Assembly: GCA_965215115.1 (NCBI GenBank)
Contig: OZ244050.1
Coordinates: 992,001 to 1,056,000, forward strand
Origin: CALDTK01 sp965215115
Lineage (GTDB): Bacteria; Bacteroidota; Bacteroidia; Chitinophagales; Saprospiraceae
Direction: 5' to 3'
DNA: 64,000 nt
A program made the position numbers and the translations under genes. The notes under the pieces were generated by a model, which worked only from the letters and a program-made list of their open reading frames with translations, searched no databases and was not told the DNA's origin. This document shows positions 1 through 12,379 of this stretch, piece by piece (the stretch's first letter is position 1; each line of letters opens with the position of its first letter).

Positions 1-115
1 AGTCGGCTTGCTGCTGCCAAACGGGGTTCTGAGCGACTGCGAATGTGCTTACGCAGATCAATACAGTGGCCAGTCGCAAAATGATCAAGGCCAGGCGGCT
101 ACTCATAAGCGTCAT
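1..115 (-). CDS. N-terminus of a secreted protein, cut by the window edge
   Basis: Reading the minus strand from an ATG at 115 gives 38 open codons to the edge: MTLMSSRLALIILRLATVLI, then CVSTFAVAQNPVWQQQAD. This is a good Sec signal peptide: basic start, hydrophobic core, and likely cleavage after the AVA-Q segment. An alternative ATG lies at 106. The mature protein begins near QNPVW and its function cannot be judged from what is left. It is transcribed in the same direction as the rRNA operon but lies beyond that operon's terminator and the 334-590 palindrome, so it probably has its own promoter. The call rests on signal-peptide form only. Confidence 0.55.
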   Translation of the reverse strand, partial: MTLMSSRLALIILRLATVLICVSTFAVAQNPVWQQQAD

Positions 116-333
116 GAACGTGGACTTGAATGCCGACTGCAGGCGGGCACGGGGGTGGCAACCGCGAAGATGTAGTGTGTACGAAGATTTGGGACGAGGG
201 TTTGGGGTGTCTCGCGCGCTACCGCTTACAGGTTGTCGCTTACAAGCTGCTGTTTAGGGGGAGCGGCTCAGGATTTACCTATCACGCGTGGGGTAAGCCC
301 CCCCCGGGTTCCAAGACTTTCTCGCCACTCGTG

Positions 334-590
334 GGGTAACCCCCCCGGCCCCCCTTATTCATCCGGGCTGCCAGATCGTCGCTTCGCTCGATCCGGCAGC
401 CCGGCTGAACAAGGGGGGGGGAGGCGACCGTGCGGCACCGCTTTGCTCGCGGGGCGTGCCGAGCTCGCGGCGCTCTCGCGCGACGACGGCCGGGGGCGTT
501 CGCCTCCCCCCTTGTTTTGGTTTCCTCCGCGGGGACGCGAAGCGGCTCCGCGGAGGAAACCAAAATAAGGGGGGCCGGGGGGGTTACCCA
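334..590. repeat. Nested branched inverted-repeat element downstream of the rRNA operon
   Basis: The outer arms (334-360 and about 564-590) are complementary over about 26 bp and G/C-run rich. Inside lie three further structures in order: a hairpin at about 363-406 with a 10-bp base and an inner GATCG/CGATC stem; a second pair of arms (about 407-426 with 497-518, AACAAGGGGG against CCCCCTTGTT); and a hairpin at about 519-562 with arms GGTTTCCTCCGCGG and its complement. The result is a multi-branched fold of about 257 bp. No protein is apparent. It could be a non-autonomous mobile element or a structured DNA or RNA element. Confidence 0.7.
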
Positions 591-712
591 GGAGTAAAGG
601 GAAAAACCTCAGCGCCTAAAGGAGACTACAGAAGTGATGGGAAAGTTTCTGGGAGAGCGGCCCTGCCACCGTCTCGAATCGGCGCGCGCGAAGCGCGGCG
701 CCCCTGTGCCCC

Positions 713-755
713 AAAACGACGAAAGGGCCGCCCGGCGCTTAACGCTGGACGACCC
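713..755 (-). terminator. Intrinsic terminator of the rRNA operon
   Basis: Just past the 5S 3' end, the minus strand has GGGTCGTCC pairing with GGGCGGCCC (9 bp with G-T pairs), an inner GCG/CGC stem and a TTAAG loop, followed by TTTCGTCGTTTT. Arms lie at 747-755 and 725-733. Position and T-rich tail support a Rho-independent terminator. Confidence 0.8.
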
Positions 756-767
756 TCCCGGTCTTAC

Positions 768-884
<117 letters not shown>

Positions 885-988
885 GAGGTGTCGAGTCCGT
901 TGACTCGGTAGATTGCGGCACGCACGGAGCGTGTAGCTTCGACAAGGATATTGGAACAATCAGGTTGTGACCTCGAGGTCGTAATAAA

Positions 989-4003
<3,015 letters not shown>

Positions 4004-4187
4004 GCTCTCGACACCTATACCCACCTCACGGCGGTACGGGTGCTTCACTACTCGCGGTCAAAGAATCTACACCAGTTTTAATCCTGGCTTACTTTCCAGC
4101 ACTGCATCACGCAGTGCTCAACCTAATTATTCCTCCATCCTTGTCAAAGAACACGTCCTGCATACGCTGGATGAATCCATGCGTGCC

Positions 4188-4243
4188 TGGTAGGTAGATC
4201 GGGAGTCGAACCCAAACAAAAAGCGCCCCTAGTGGCGCTACCT
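4188..4243 (-). other. tRNA-like remnant in the 16S-23S spacer
   Basis: The spacer lacks normal tRNA-Ile and tRNA-Ala genes. Instead the minus strand has AGGTAG pairing with CTACCT followed by ACCA, and a good T-arm (TTGGG, TTCGACT loop, CCCGA). There is no D-arm and no anticodon arm; their place is taken by the terminator-like hairpin at 4213-4239. At 56 nt it is too short for a functional tRNA. I read it as a tRNA relic or a tRNA-like processing signal; chance resemblance cannot be excluded. Confidence 0.45.
4213..4239 (-). terminator. Terminator-like hairpin between 16S and 23S
   Basis: On the minus strand, AGCGCC and GGCGCT form a perfect 6-bp stem followed directly by TTTTTGTTT. This has the form of an intrinsic terminator but stands between 16S and 23S, where read-through is needed for an equimolar supply. 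Antitermination or a separate 23S promoter would be required if it works. Confidence 0.5.
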
Positions 4244-4396
4244 GATCGTATCACAAAACATTGATCACCAGGAGAGGAAGAGAACGTAAGGTGAACTACC
4301 GTCTGCGAAGACGTAGCCCAGGACAGCGACCTGTCGATCGTGCCTTAATATGACCCAGAGCTGCGCCCGGGGGCGACAGTTAGGTAATGTACTTTA

Positions 4397-5926
<1,530 letters not shown>

Positions 5927-5948
5927 TGTGCTCGAAAGCAGCATCGAT

Positions 5949-6024
5949 AGCGATTCAATCGCTGCCTGGCTGTATAATCTTCAATCTAGCAATTCTTCGC
6001 CGCCCGGGGCCGAGGCCCCGGGCG
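5949..6024 (-). other. Hairpins in the rRNA leader
   Basis: Two palindromes precede the 16S gene on its transcribed strand: an 11-bp stem at 6001-6024 (CGCCCGGGGCC and its complement around GA) and a 7-bp stem at 5949-5963 (AGCGATT/AATCGCT). They may be processing or antitermination elements; neither has a T-tract. A confident rRNA promoter could not be placed. Confidence 0.5.
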
Positions 6025-6396
6025 ACACCCTTACGTTGTCTCTTCCTCCCTGATGTCAATGAAATCTGTGCCTCACCGGCGGCTCCGTCTCACGAGTTCG
6101 CTGCCGTTCGGCGTATTTCTTTCCACTCCTCGTTCGGAGCGGGCGGCAAAGATACGCTGCTCGGCTAACCTCGCAAGCTTTTTCTCACCTTTTTTTCGCC
6201 GTCCGAAGTGGCGGGCGGGCCTTTGCCCTCGCCGTTTTTCCGTAAGCGGCCGCAAATGTACGACGACCCCCGACTCCCGCAAGCCCCCAAGACGAAATTT
6301 TTCAAATTTTTTCGCCGGTGCCACCAAAGCCCCACCAGTGCGTTACGTCTCCCACAGGCCAGCCGCTACTTTCGCCGCGCAAACCAACCGTACGCG

Positions 6397-6462
6397 GCAC
6401 CCCGCACCCCGCACCCCGCACCCCGCACCCCGCACCTACGCACCTACGCACCTACGCACCCC
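6397..6462. repeat. Tandem microsatellites upstream of serC
   Basis: Five exact copies of the 7-mer GCACCCC (6397-6431) are followed by three copies of the 8-mer GCACCTAC (6432-6455) and one more GCACCCC. The array ends 20 bp before the serC start codon. The rest of the intergenic stretch from 6025 shows no gene. Confidence 0.9.
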
Positions 6463-6481
6463 TAATATAACGACCACCCCC

Positions 6482-7615
6482 ATGAGCCAGTCCCCCGCCG
6501 CCACCGCGCCCCAGTCCACGTCCTCGCTCTCGCAGCCCTCCGCGGCGAGCAAGGTCCACAACTTCAGCGCCGGCCCGGCCATTCTCCCGCAATCGGTTTT
6601 GGCGAAAGCCGCCGACGCCATCCACGACTTCGGCGGACTCGGCCTCTCCATCCTCGAGATCTCGCACCGCTCCAAGCCCTTCGTGGCCGTCATGGACGAG
6701 GCCCTCGAACTCGCCAAGGAGCTGCTCGGCTTCTCGGACGACTACGCGGCGATGTTCCTGCAGGGCGGCGCGAGCACGCAGTTCTTCCAGGTGCCGGCCA
6801 ACCTGCTCACCGACGCGGGCCCCGGGCACTACCTCGACACCGGCACCTGGAGCGCGAAGGCCATCAAGGAGGCCAAGAAGTACGGCAAGGTCAACGTCGT
6901 GGCCAGCTCCAAGGCGGACAACTACACCTACATCCCGAAGGACTACGCCGCGCCGACCGCGGGGGACTACTTCCACGTGACGAGCAACAACACCATCTTC
7001 GGGACCCAGATCCACGACTTCCCCGCGACGAGTGTGCCGCTGGTGGCCGACATGAGCTCCGACATCTTCAGTCGCGCCATCCCGACGGAGCGCTTCGGCC
7101 TCATCTACGCCGGGGCGCAGAAGAACATGGGTCCGGCCGGCGCGACGCTCGTCGTCGTGCGCAAGGACATGGTGGGCCAGGCCAAGCGCGACAACCCGAG
7201 CATGGTCGACTACCACAACCACATCGAGGCCGGGTCGATGTTCAACACCCCGCCCTGCTTCGCGGTGTACGTCAGTCTGCTCACGATGCAGTGGGTCAAA
7301 GAACAGGGGGGCGTGGCCGCGATGGAGGCGCGCAACGACGAGAAGGCCGCCGCGCTCTACGCCGAGATCGACCGCAATCCGCTGTTCTTCGGCCAGGTCG
7401 CCACCGAGGATCGCTCGAAGATGAACGCCTGCTTCGACCTCCATGACGAGGGCCACAAGGCGACCTTCGACAAGATTTGCAAGGAGTCGAGCCTCGACGG
7501 CCTGCCGGGTCACCGTTCGGTGGGGGGCTACCGCGCGTCCATCTACAATGCCATGGAGCTCGGGAGCGTGCAGCTCCTCATCGACGCGATGCAGGAGTTG
7601 GAGTCGCGTGGCTAA
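6482..7615 (+). CDS. serC: Phosphoserine aminotransferase
   Basis: Cytosolic PLP enzyme converting 3-phosphohydroxypyruvate to phosphoserine in serine synthesis, with a related role in vitamin B6 synthesis in some bacteria. The protein (377 aa) has the family opening VHNFSAGPAILP at residues 25-36 and the PLP lysine context YAGAQKNMGPAG, with Lys214 as the Schiff-base residue. An S/A/T-rich leader of about 24 residues precedes the conserved part. ATG 6482 was chosen because the upstream open frame runs through microsatellite DNA. A GTTTT micro-hairpin at 6596 encodes VLAKA. No serA neighbour is present; the next gene overlaps its stop codon. Confidence 0.95.
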   Translation: MSQSPAATAPQSTSSLSQPSAASKVHNFSAGPAILPQSVLAKAADAIHDFGGLGLSILEISHRSKPFVAVMDEALELAKELLGFSDDYAAMFLQGGASTQFFQVPANLLTDAGPGHYLDTGTWSAKAIKEAKKYGKVNVVASSKADNYTYIPKDYAAPTAGDYFHVTSNNTIFGTQIHDFPATSVPLVADMSSDIFSRAIPTERFGLIYAGAQKNMGPAGATLVVVRKDMVGQAKRDNPSMVDYHNHIEAGSMFNTPPCFAVYVSLLTMQWVKEQGGVAAMEARNDEKAAALYAEIDRNPLFFGQVATEDRSKMNACFDLHDEGHKATFDKICKESSLDGLPGHRSVGGYRASIYNAMELGSVQLLIDAMQELESRG

Positions 7616-8423
7616 GCGCAGGCCGAGCAGAGGCACGAGGCGGCTTTCGCCAAAACTACTGGAGGCCGATTCGATTAGCGTCGGCGCGGCGGAGGTGAAC
7701 TACGAGATCGTCCAGGAGCAGCGCGTCAACAGTCGCTACTCGCTCACGCCACGCAGGGCCTACCTACGGGTGCCCTTCGGCATTACGCAGGCGGAGTTCG
7801 CGAGGCAGCGCAGCGGCTTCATGTCCTGGCTTACCGAGGTCGTGCAGAATCGCCCGAAGCTCGAGGCTGCGCACACGCCCAAAGAATTTCGCGACGGTCA
7901 GACCTGGGTGCTCGGCGAGCACCGCCTGCGGCTCTCCTTCGAGTATGGTGACGTGCGGGGGGCTTCCGCCAAAACAGGCCGATCCCCCCTCGCCGACGGC
8001 GCCTGGGCAGTGACGATCAAACTGCCGCAGGGCGTAAACGATTCCGAGAAGGCGGTCTTCGTCGAGAAACTCCTCTATAAGGTAGCGGCGAGTCGGATGC
8101 AGGCGCGGCTCACAGAAGAGGTACTGGCGCTGAACGATGCGCATTTCCGCGTCGGCATTTCGCGGGTGAAGCTCTCGGCCACGACCTCGCGGTGGGGCTC
8201 GTGCTCGACGAGCGGGACGATATCCCTATCGACGAGACTACTCGGGGCCCCGGCGTTTTGCCGAAAGGCGGTCATCGTGCACGAACTCGCCCACCGCATC
8301 GAGATGAACCACTCCGCGCGCTTCTGGAAGCTGGTGTACGACGCGATGCCCGATTACGAAGCCGCCGACGCATGGCTCAAGGAGTACGGGGCGGGGATCG
8401 GGTGGGAAAAGTGGGAGCGTTAG
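7608..8423 (+). CDS. YgjP/DUF45-like zinc metallopeptidase
   Basis: Has the YgjP-type features: RWGSCS followed by GTISLSTRLL near the middle of the C-terminal half, then HELAHRIEMNHSARFW, a zinc-binding HExxH motif with a third ligand in the NHS segment. Members of this family are putative metal-dependent proteases of unclear substrate. The start is a GTG at 7608 that overlaps the serC stop by 8 bp, which suggests translational coupling; no ATG precedes the conserved region. About 271 aa, a little longer than typical at the N-terminus. Three micro-hairpins (7643, 7962, 8255) lie in the gene; the first encodes part of the non-conserved N-terminus. Confidence 0.8.
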   Translation: MAKRRPSRGTRRLSPKLLEADSISVGAAEVNYEIVQEQRVNSRYSLTPRRAYLRVPFGITQAEFARQRSGFMSWLTEVVQNRPKLEAAHTPKEFRDGQTWVLGEHRLRLSFEYGDVRGASAKTGRSPLADGAWAVTIKLPQGVNDSEKAVFVEKLLYKVAASRMQARLTEEVLALNDAHFRVGISRVKLSATTSRWGSCSTSGTISLSTRLLGAPAFCRKAVIVHELAHRIEMNHSARFWKLVYDAMPDYEAADAWLKEYGAGIGWEKWER

Positions 8424-8482
8424 AGAGTGGAAAGTCGAAAGTGCGCTCGACGTGCCATCCTGGACACTTTCGACTCTCCACT
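8424..8482. terminator. Inverted repeat between convergent genes
   Basis: The arm AGTGGAAAGTCGAAAGTG at about 8426-8443 is complementary, with one mismatch, to CACTTTCGACTCTCCACT at about 8465-8482. It lies between the ends of the metallopeptidase gene (+) and the AI-2E permease gene (-) and probably terminates both. Confidence 0.6.
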
Positions 8483-8492
8483 TTGCAGCTCT

Positions 8493-9614
8493 TCAACTCT
8501 CCTCTTCCCCGTTACTCAGCAGATACGCCCACGGCTCTCCCCGCGGCATGACGGCGAGCACCTGGCGTAGGATGCCGACGATGGGGAGGGCGAGGATGGA
8601 GCCGGCCACGCCCCAAATGCTCGTAAAGGCCACCACGGCGATGACGGTCGTGATCGGGTTGAGGTCAACCTTATCGCCGACCACGAGGGGCTCCAGCACG
8701 TAGCTCTCGATGATCTGCGCGAAGGCCATCGTGCCGATGGTGATGAGGAGGGTGGTCTGCACGTCGTCCGAGAAGGCCGCCACGACGAACACGAGGCCGG
8801 CGGCGAGGATGTTGCCGAAGTAGGGGATGATGCTGAGGGCCGCGGCGATCGCAGCGATCACGAGGCCGTAGCTCAGGCCGGCGATCGTGAAGCCACCGAC
8901 GTAGATGCCGAACAGTACGGCAATGAGGATGAGGCGCCCCCAGAGGTACTGCCCGGCCACCTTGCGGACCTCGTCCATGGTGTGCTTGGTGTCGTGGCGC
9001 CGATCATCGGGAACGAGCTTGAGGACGAAGTTGCGCAGGCGATCCCGCATCGAGAGCAGGAGGATGAGGTAGACGAAGAACAGGAACGTGTCCCCGAGGA
9101 AGCCCGTGAGGGAGCCGGCCCAGGACTGCGCGCGAGAGGCGATCTTCTGTGGCGCCTCCTCTAACTCCTCCTCGACGCGGTCCTCGATGCGGGACTGTTC
9201 GATGTTGAGCTGGGTACTCGCCCAGGACTGCGCGTCCTCGACGAGCTGGGTCGCCTTCTCTTGGATGGCGGGCAGGTCGCCCGAGAAGCTGGCGATCTGG
9301 TTGCCGGCCAGCATCAGTGTGCCGACCAGCAGGGCGAACAGCCCGAGGACCACGATCCCGATAGCGATCCCGCGCTTCATGTATCTGGCGAGCCAGTCGA
9401 CCACCGGGCTGAAGAGCATCGCGAACAGGCCCGCGAAGGCGAGTGGCAACAGGATGGCCTTCGCCTGGACGAGGGCGTAGACGGTGAGCACGACGAGCGC
9501 CAGGACGAAGAACGCCCGGCGCACGAGGTGGTGGCGCGAGGTGGCGAGATCGGCTGGGGGAGGGTTGATGCTGGACATAGAATCATCTGGCGGTTCGCCT
9601 GGATGATCGTTCAA
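8493..9614 (-). CDS. AI-2E family transporter (permease)
   Basis: Inner-membrane protein of the AI-2E/YdiK-YhhT-PerM family (373 aa). An N-terminal pair of hydrophobic segments (FFVLALVVLTVYALVQ, then LLPLAFAGLFAMLF) is followed by a soluble helical stretch rich in Glu and Arg (about residues 105-165) and a group of C-terminal membrane helices. Members are proposed exporters or proton-coupled antiporters; the substrate cannot be told from sequence. A second start (MSSIN) lies 12 codons in. It is paralogous to the next upstream gene on the same strand, separated by the paired-hairpin element 9635-9714. Confidence 0.85.
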   Translation of the reverse strand: MNDHPGEPPDDSMSSINPPPADLATSRHHLVRRAFFVLALVVLTVYALVQAKAILLPLAFAGLFAMLFSPVVDWLARYMKRGIAIGIVVLGLFALLVGTLMLAGNQIASFSGDLPAIQEKATQLVEDAQSWASTQLNIEQSRIEDRVEEELEEAPQKIASRAQSWAGSLTGFLGDTFLFFVYLILLLSMRDRLRNFVLKLVPDDRRHDTKHTMDEVRKVAGQYLWGRLILIAVLFGIYVGGFTIAGLSYGLVIAAIAAALSIIPYFGNILAAGLVFVVAAFSDDVQTTLLITIGTMAFAQIIESYVLEPLVVGDKVDLNPITTVIAVVAFTSIWGVAGSILALPIVGILRQVLAVMPRGEPWAYLLSNGEEES

Positions 9615-9634
9615 TGGGTTGTTGGGGTTTAGTG

Positions 9635-9714
9635 GGCGCGTTAGACGAGCTCTGCTCGCGCGCCCCCGGTCGCTCAGGCATACGCGGGCGCGAGCGGAGC
9701 TCGTCTAACGCCCG
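9635..9714. repeat. Paired TTAGA-bulge hairpins (BIME-like), single copy
   Basis: Two hairpins in inverted orientation. Each has an outer G/C stem, an unpaired TTAGA on its 5' side, and an inner stem CGAGC/GCTCG; the loop is TCT on the left and the right copy differs by one base. The same unit forms the array at 15479-16035. It separates two paralogous permease genes on the minus strand. Confidence 0.85.
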
Positions 9715-9722
9715 CTGATGCC

Positions 9723-10781
9723 CTACCCCGCCCCCTCCCCCGGCTCCCCGAGCAGATACGCCCACGGAGCCCCGTTCGGTACGTGATATAATATCTGCCG
9801 CAGCGCCCCGAGCAGCGGAATCGCGAGGATGGCCCCCGGCAAACCCCAAACCGCACTCAGCGAAATGACGCCAACGACCGTAGAGAGCGGGTGCAGTCCC
9901 ACCTTCCCGCCCACCACCAGGGGCTGGAGGATATAGCTCTCGATGACCTGCGAGACGGCCATCGTCCCGAGGCAGATGAGGATGACGTTGGCGAAGTCAC
10001 CGGACAGCGTCGCGACGACGACCACGAGGAGGGCCGCGAGCACGTTGCCGAGGTAGGGGATGATCGAGAAGGTGGCCCCGACGCCGGCGACGACGAGGGC
10101 GTACTCGAGGCCGGCCACCGAGAAACCCGCCGCGTAGACGCCGAAGAGTACGGCGATGAGGATGGCCTGCCCCCACAGGTACTGCCCGGCGACGCTCTGG
10201 ACGGAGAGCATGGCGTCCTTCACGTTGTCGCGCGAGTGGTCGGGCGCGAGCAGGAGGACGAAGCGCTGCAGGTGATCGCGCGCGAGCAGGAGCAGGGTGA
10301 GGTACACGAAGAAAAGCAATAGGTCGGCCAGGAAGGCCGTCGCCCCCCCGGCGGCGCTGCGGGCGGCGGACAGGAGGCGCTCGGGCGCCTCGTCGATGCG
10401 GTCGTCGACCTGCTCGGTGATGCTCGCCTCCGAGACGCCGGACTTGCGCGAGGCCCAGGCGATGGCGTCGTCGGCGAACCTGTCGAACTGCCGCTCGAGC
10501 GCGGGGAGGCCGTCGACGAAGTCGGCCGCCTGCCGCCCGGTGAGGAAGGCCAGACCAACGACGACGCCCGCGAGCGCCAGGACGCTGATCGCGATGGCCG
10601 CGCCGCGCGGGAGGAAGCGCTCGAGCCACTCGACGACGTAGCTCAGCAGGGTCGCGAACACCCCCGCGAAGGCCAGCGGCACCAGGACGGCCTTGGCCTG
10701 GACCATGACGAAGACCACGAGCGAGACGGTGGCCAGGACGAGGAAGGTGCGGCGGAGGTAGAAGTGCTTGGGCATCGGCAT
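9723..10781 (-). CDS. AI-2E family transporter (permease), paralogue
   Basis: Second AI-2E-family inner-membrane protein (352 aa), clearly related to the 8493-9614 product: same opening (VMVQAKAVLVPLAFAGVFAT), the same conserved segments GQYLWGQAILIAVLFG and IIPYLGNVLAA, and a shared C-terminal ending (PWAYLL). The start lies 5 bp after the bestrophin stop codon, so the two are probably one transcript, with the second permease further downstream. A second ATG lies two codons in. Substrate unknown. Confidence 0.85.
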   Translation of the reverse strand: MPMPKHFYLRRTFLVLATVSLVVFVMVQAKAVLVPLAFAGVFATLLSYVVEWLERFLPRGAAIAISVLALAGVVVGLAFLTGRQAADFVDGLPALERQFDRFADDAIAWASRKSGVSEASITEQVDDRIDEAPERLLSAARSAAGGATAFLADLLLFFVYLTLLLLARDHLQRFVLLLAPDHSRDNVKDAMLSVQSVAGQYLWGQAILIAVLFGVYAAGFSVAGLEYALVVAGVGATFSIIPYLGNVLAALLVVVVATLSGDFANVILICLGTMAVSQVIESYILQPLVVGGKVGLHPLSTVVGVISLSAVWGLPGAILAIPLLGALRQILYHVPNGAPWAYLLGEPGEGAG

Positions 10782-10785
10782 TGGC

Positions 10786-11823
10786 TCAGTACAGAATGTT
10801 ATCCTTCGCCAGCTCCTTCTCCGGTAGTTCCTTCTCGTCGAGCATGTCGCGCAGGTCGATCTCGATGGTGCGCGTGAGGGCCGTCATCGGGACATCGTTC
10901 GGGCGGTTCTCGAAGGGGTCCTCGGAGTTGTCGCCGACGGACTCCCACGTGAGGAACATCCACGACACCAGCACCGACAGCGGCATCATCGCGTAGAGCG
11001 TCCACGTGGACTCGACGCTGTAGCCCTCGCGGAACTCCGCCTCGAACACGTCGAGCAGGCCCAGCGGCAGCAGCGCCACGAAGATGTACGTAAAGAGGTT
11101 GGAGAAGTACGCGTACTGCCGCGGGAAGGGCGTGTTCTTGATGCGCTCGCACATGCCCTGGAGGTTGTAAAATTCCTCGAGGCACTTCATCAGCATCATG
11201 TGGTCGAAGCCGTCCATCGCGTGGTGCTCCTCCCTGAGGGTCCTGAGGTGGGCCGCCTGGTTCTTGACGAGGTGCGTGGCCACGTTCTTGCGCCTGTAGA
11301 GTGCCCTGCGCTCGGCGTCGGAGACGAAGGGCCGGATGACGCCGAAGACGTGCTCGCCCTCGTCGTGGTCTTCGACGAGGGCCTCGACCAAGACGTTGTC
11401 CGTCATCGAGAAACTCGTCGGTTGGCGCAGTTGCACACGCAGCGCATTGAGCCACGCGATGTGGCGGTGGATCAGGACGCGGTGGTGCTCGCGGAGCTCC
11501 TCGTCGGAGAGGTCGGAGCGCAGCGGGTCAATAGTGATGAGGTTGAGGACCTGGTTGGCCCAGGTCCGCGAGTAGTTGACGATCGCGCCCCAGATCTTGC
11601 GCCCCTCCCAGAAGCGGTCGTAGCTCTGGGCGTTCTTAAACCCGATGAAGAACGAGACCGCGATCCCGACGGTGGCCACGAGCTCGAAGGGGACATCGAG
11701 CCAGGTGAGGTTCAATTTGTAGTAGGCGATGAAGACGAGACCGGTGTAGACGGAGGTGCCGAGCAGGATCGGCCAGGCGTACCGGAGCACGAGGCCCAGG
11801 TCGATGTTTCGTTTTATGTACAT
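10786..11823 (-). CDS. Bestrophin-family chloride channel
   Basis: Inner-membrane anion channel of the bestrophin/UPF0187 family (345 aa). Two N-terminal helices are followed by the signature FFIGFKNAQSYDRFWEGRKIWG at about residues 57-78, a soluble helical middle, and a C-terminal pair of helices near residues 240-290 (FSNLFTYIFVALLPLGLLDV). Length is normal for bacterial members. It heads a likely operon with the AI-2E permease at 9723-10781 and is divergent from the small membrane protein gene at 11910. Confidence 0.85.
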   Translation of the reverse strand: MYIKRNIDLGLVLRYAWPILLGTSVYTGLVFIAYYKLNLTWLDVPFELVATVGIAVSFFIGFKNAQSYDRFWEGRKIWGAIVNYSRTWANQVLNLITIDPLRSDLSDEELREHHRVLIHRHIAWLNALRVQLRQPTSFSMTDNVLVEALVEDHDEGEHVFGVIRPFVSDAERRALYRRKNVATHLVKNQAAHLRTLREEHHAMDGFDHMMLMKCLEEFYNLQGMCERIKNTPFPRQYAYFSNLFTYIFVALLPLGLLDVFEAEFREGYSVESTWTLYAMMPLSVLVSWMFLTWESVGDNSEDPFENRPNDVPMTALTRTIEIDLRDMLDEKELPEKELAKDNILY

Positions 11824-11909
11824 TTAGCAGGAGCCGGGCGTGAGGTTCGGCGTACCGTTGCAACGGCGCCCGCGGGCACCAGGTTCCCCGAACACTCAAC
11901 CCCCGTCCC

Positions 11910-12185
11910 ATGCCCTGTCTGATCTTCGTCCTCGGCGCCAGTTTCCCGCGTCTGCTGCTGTTGATCCTGTGGTTCTTCACAGACTGGTTTTCCGGTGTGT
12001 ACACGGGGATTTTGATTCCGATCTTGGGGCTGCTGTTTGCGCCCCTCACGACGATCTGGTACGCCGTGGTGCAGCACTACTTCGGCGGGGCGTGGACGCT
12101 GTGGCCGCTGGTGGGGATGGTGCTGGCGATCGGGTTGGACTTCGGGATCGTCGGGGGCGGGGCACGGGAGCGGGGGCGGCGGTAA
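11910..12185 (+). CDS. Small membrane protein, unknown function
   Basis: A 91-aa protein with two or three hydrophobic segments (LIFVLGASFPRLLLLILWF; YTGILIPILGLLFAPLT; LWPLVGMVLAIGLDFGIV) and a basic C-terminus. Aromatic and proline placement resembles small conserved hypothetical membrane proteins of Bacteroidota and Actinobacteria, but I do not recognise a named family. It is divergent from the bestrophin gene. The 194 bp that follow have no gene. Confidence 0.65.
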   Translation: MPCLIFVLGASFPRLLLLILWFFTDWFSGVYTGILIPILGLLFAPLTTIWYAVVQHYFGGAWTLWPLVGMVLAIGLDFGIVGGGARERGRR

Positions 12186-12356
12186 AGCCGTCCTCGGAGC
12201 ACGTTCGGTGGGGGCGACTGTGGTCTGGTGACACAAATGCCGCCGAACCCCTGAACCGCTGCGGGGCTCGACTTTCGCCGACTGAGTTGCTGCAGCCCCA
12301 AAAAGTTCAACCGTACTGAACCACTAATCCTTGCTGCTAGATAGCAATTTTAGCTA

Positions 12357-12370
12357 GCTTTCGCCAAAAC
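12357..12370 (-). repeat. GTTTT micro-hairpin, intergenic
   Basis: One copy of the dispersed unit (minus strand GTTTT, GGC stem, GAAA loop, partial GCC), ending 9 bp before the ATG of the ThuA-like gene. Confidence 0.85.
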
Positions 12371-12379
12371 ACGCCCGCC

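Noticed and set aside
6452..7636. 394-aa open frame antisense to serC
   Set aside because: Low-complexity Gly/Val/Leu/Arg composition typical of the reverse strand of GC-rich genes; serC on the other strand is certain.
12186..12379. Hairpin-like segment with CGGGGCTCGAC as a TTCGA-family member
   Set aside because: The five unpaired bases and stems of the family are absent.
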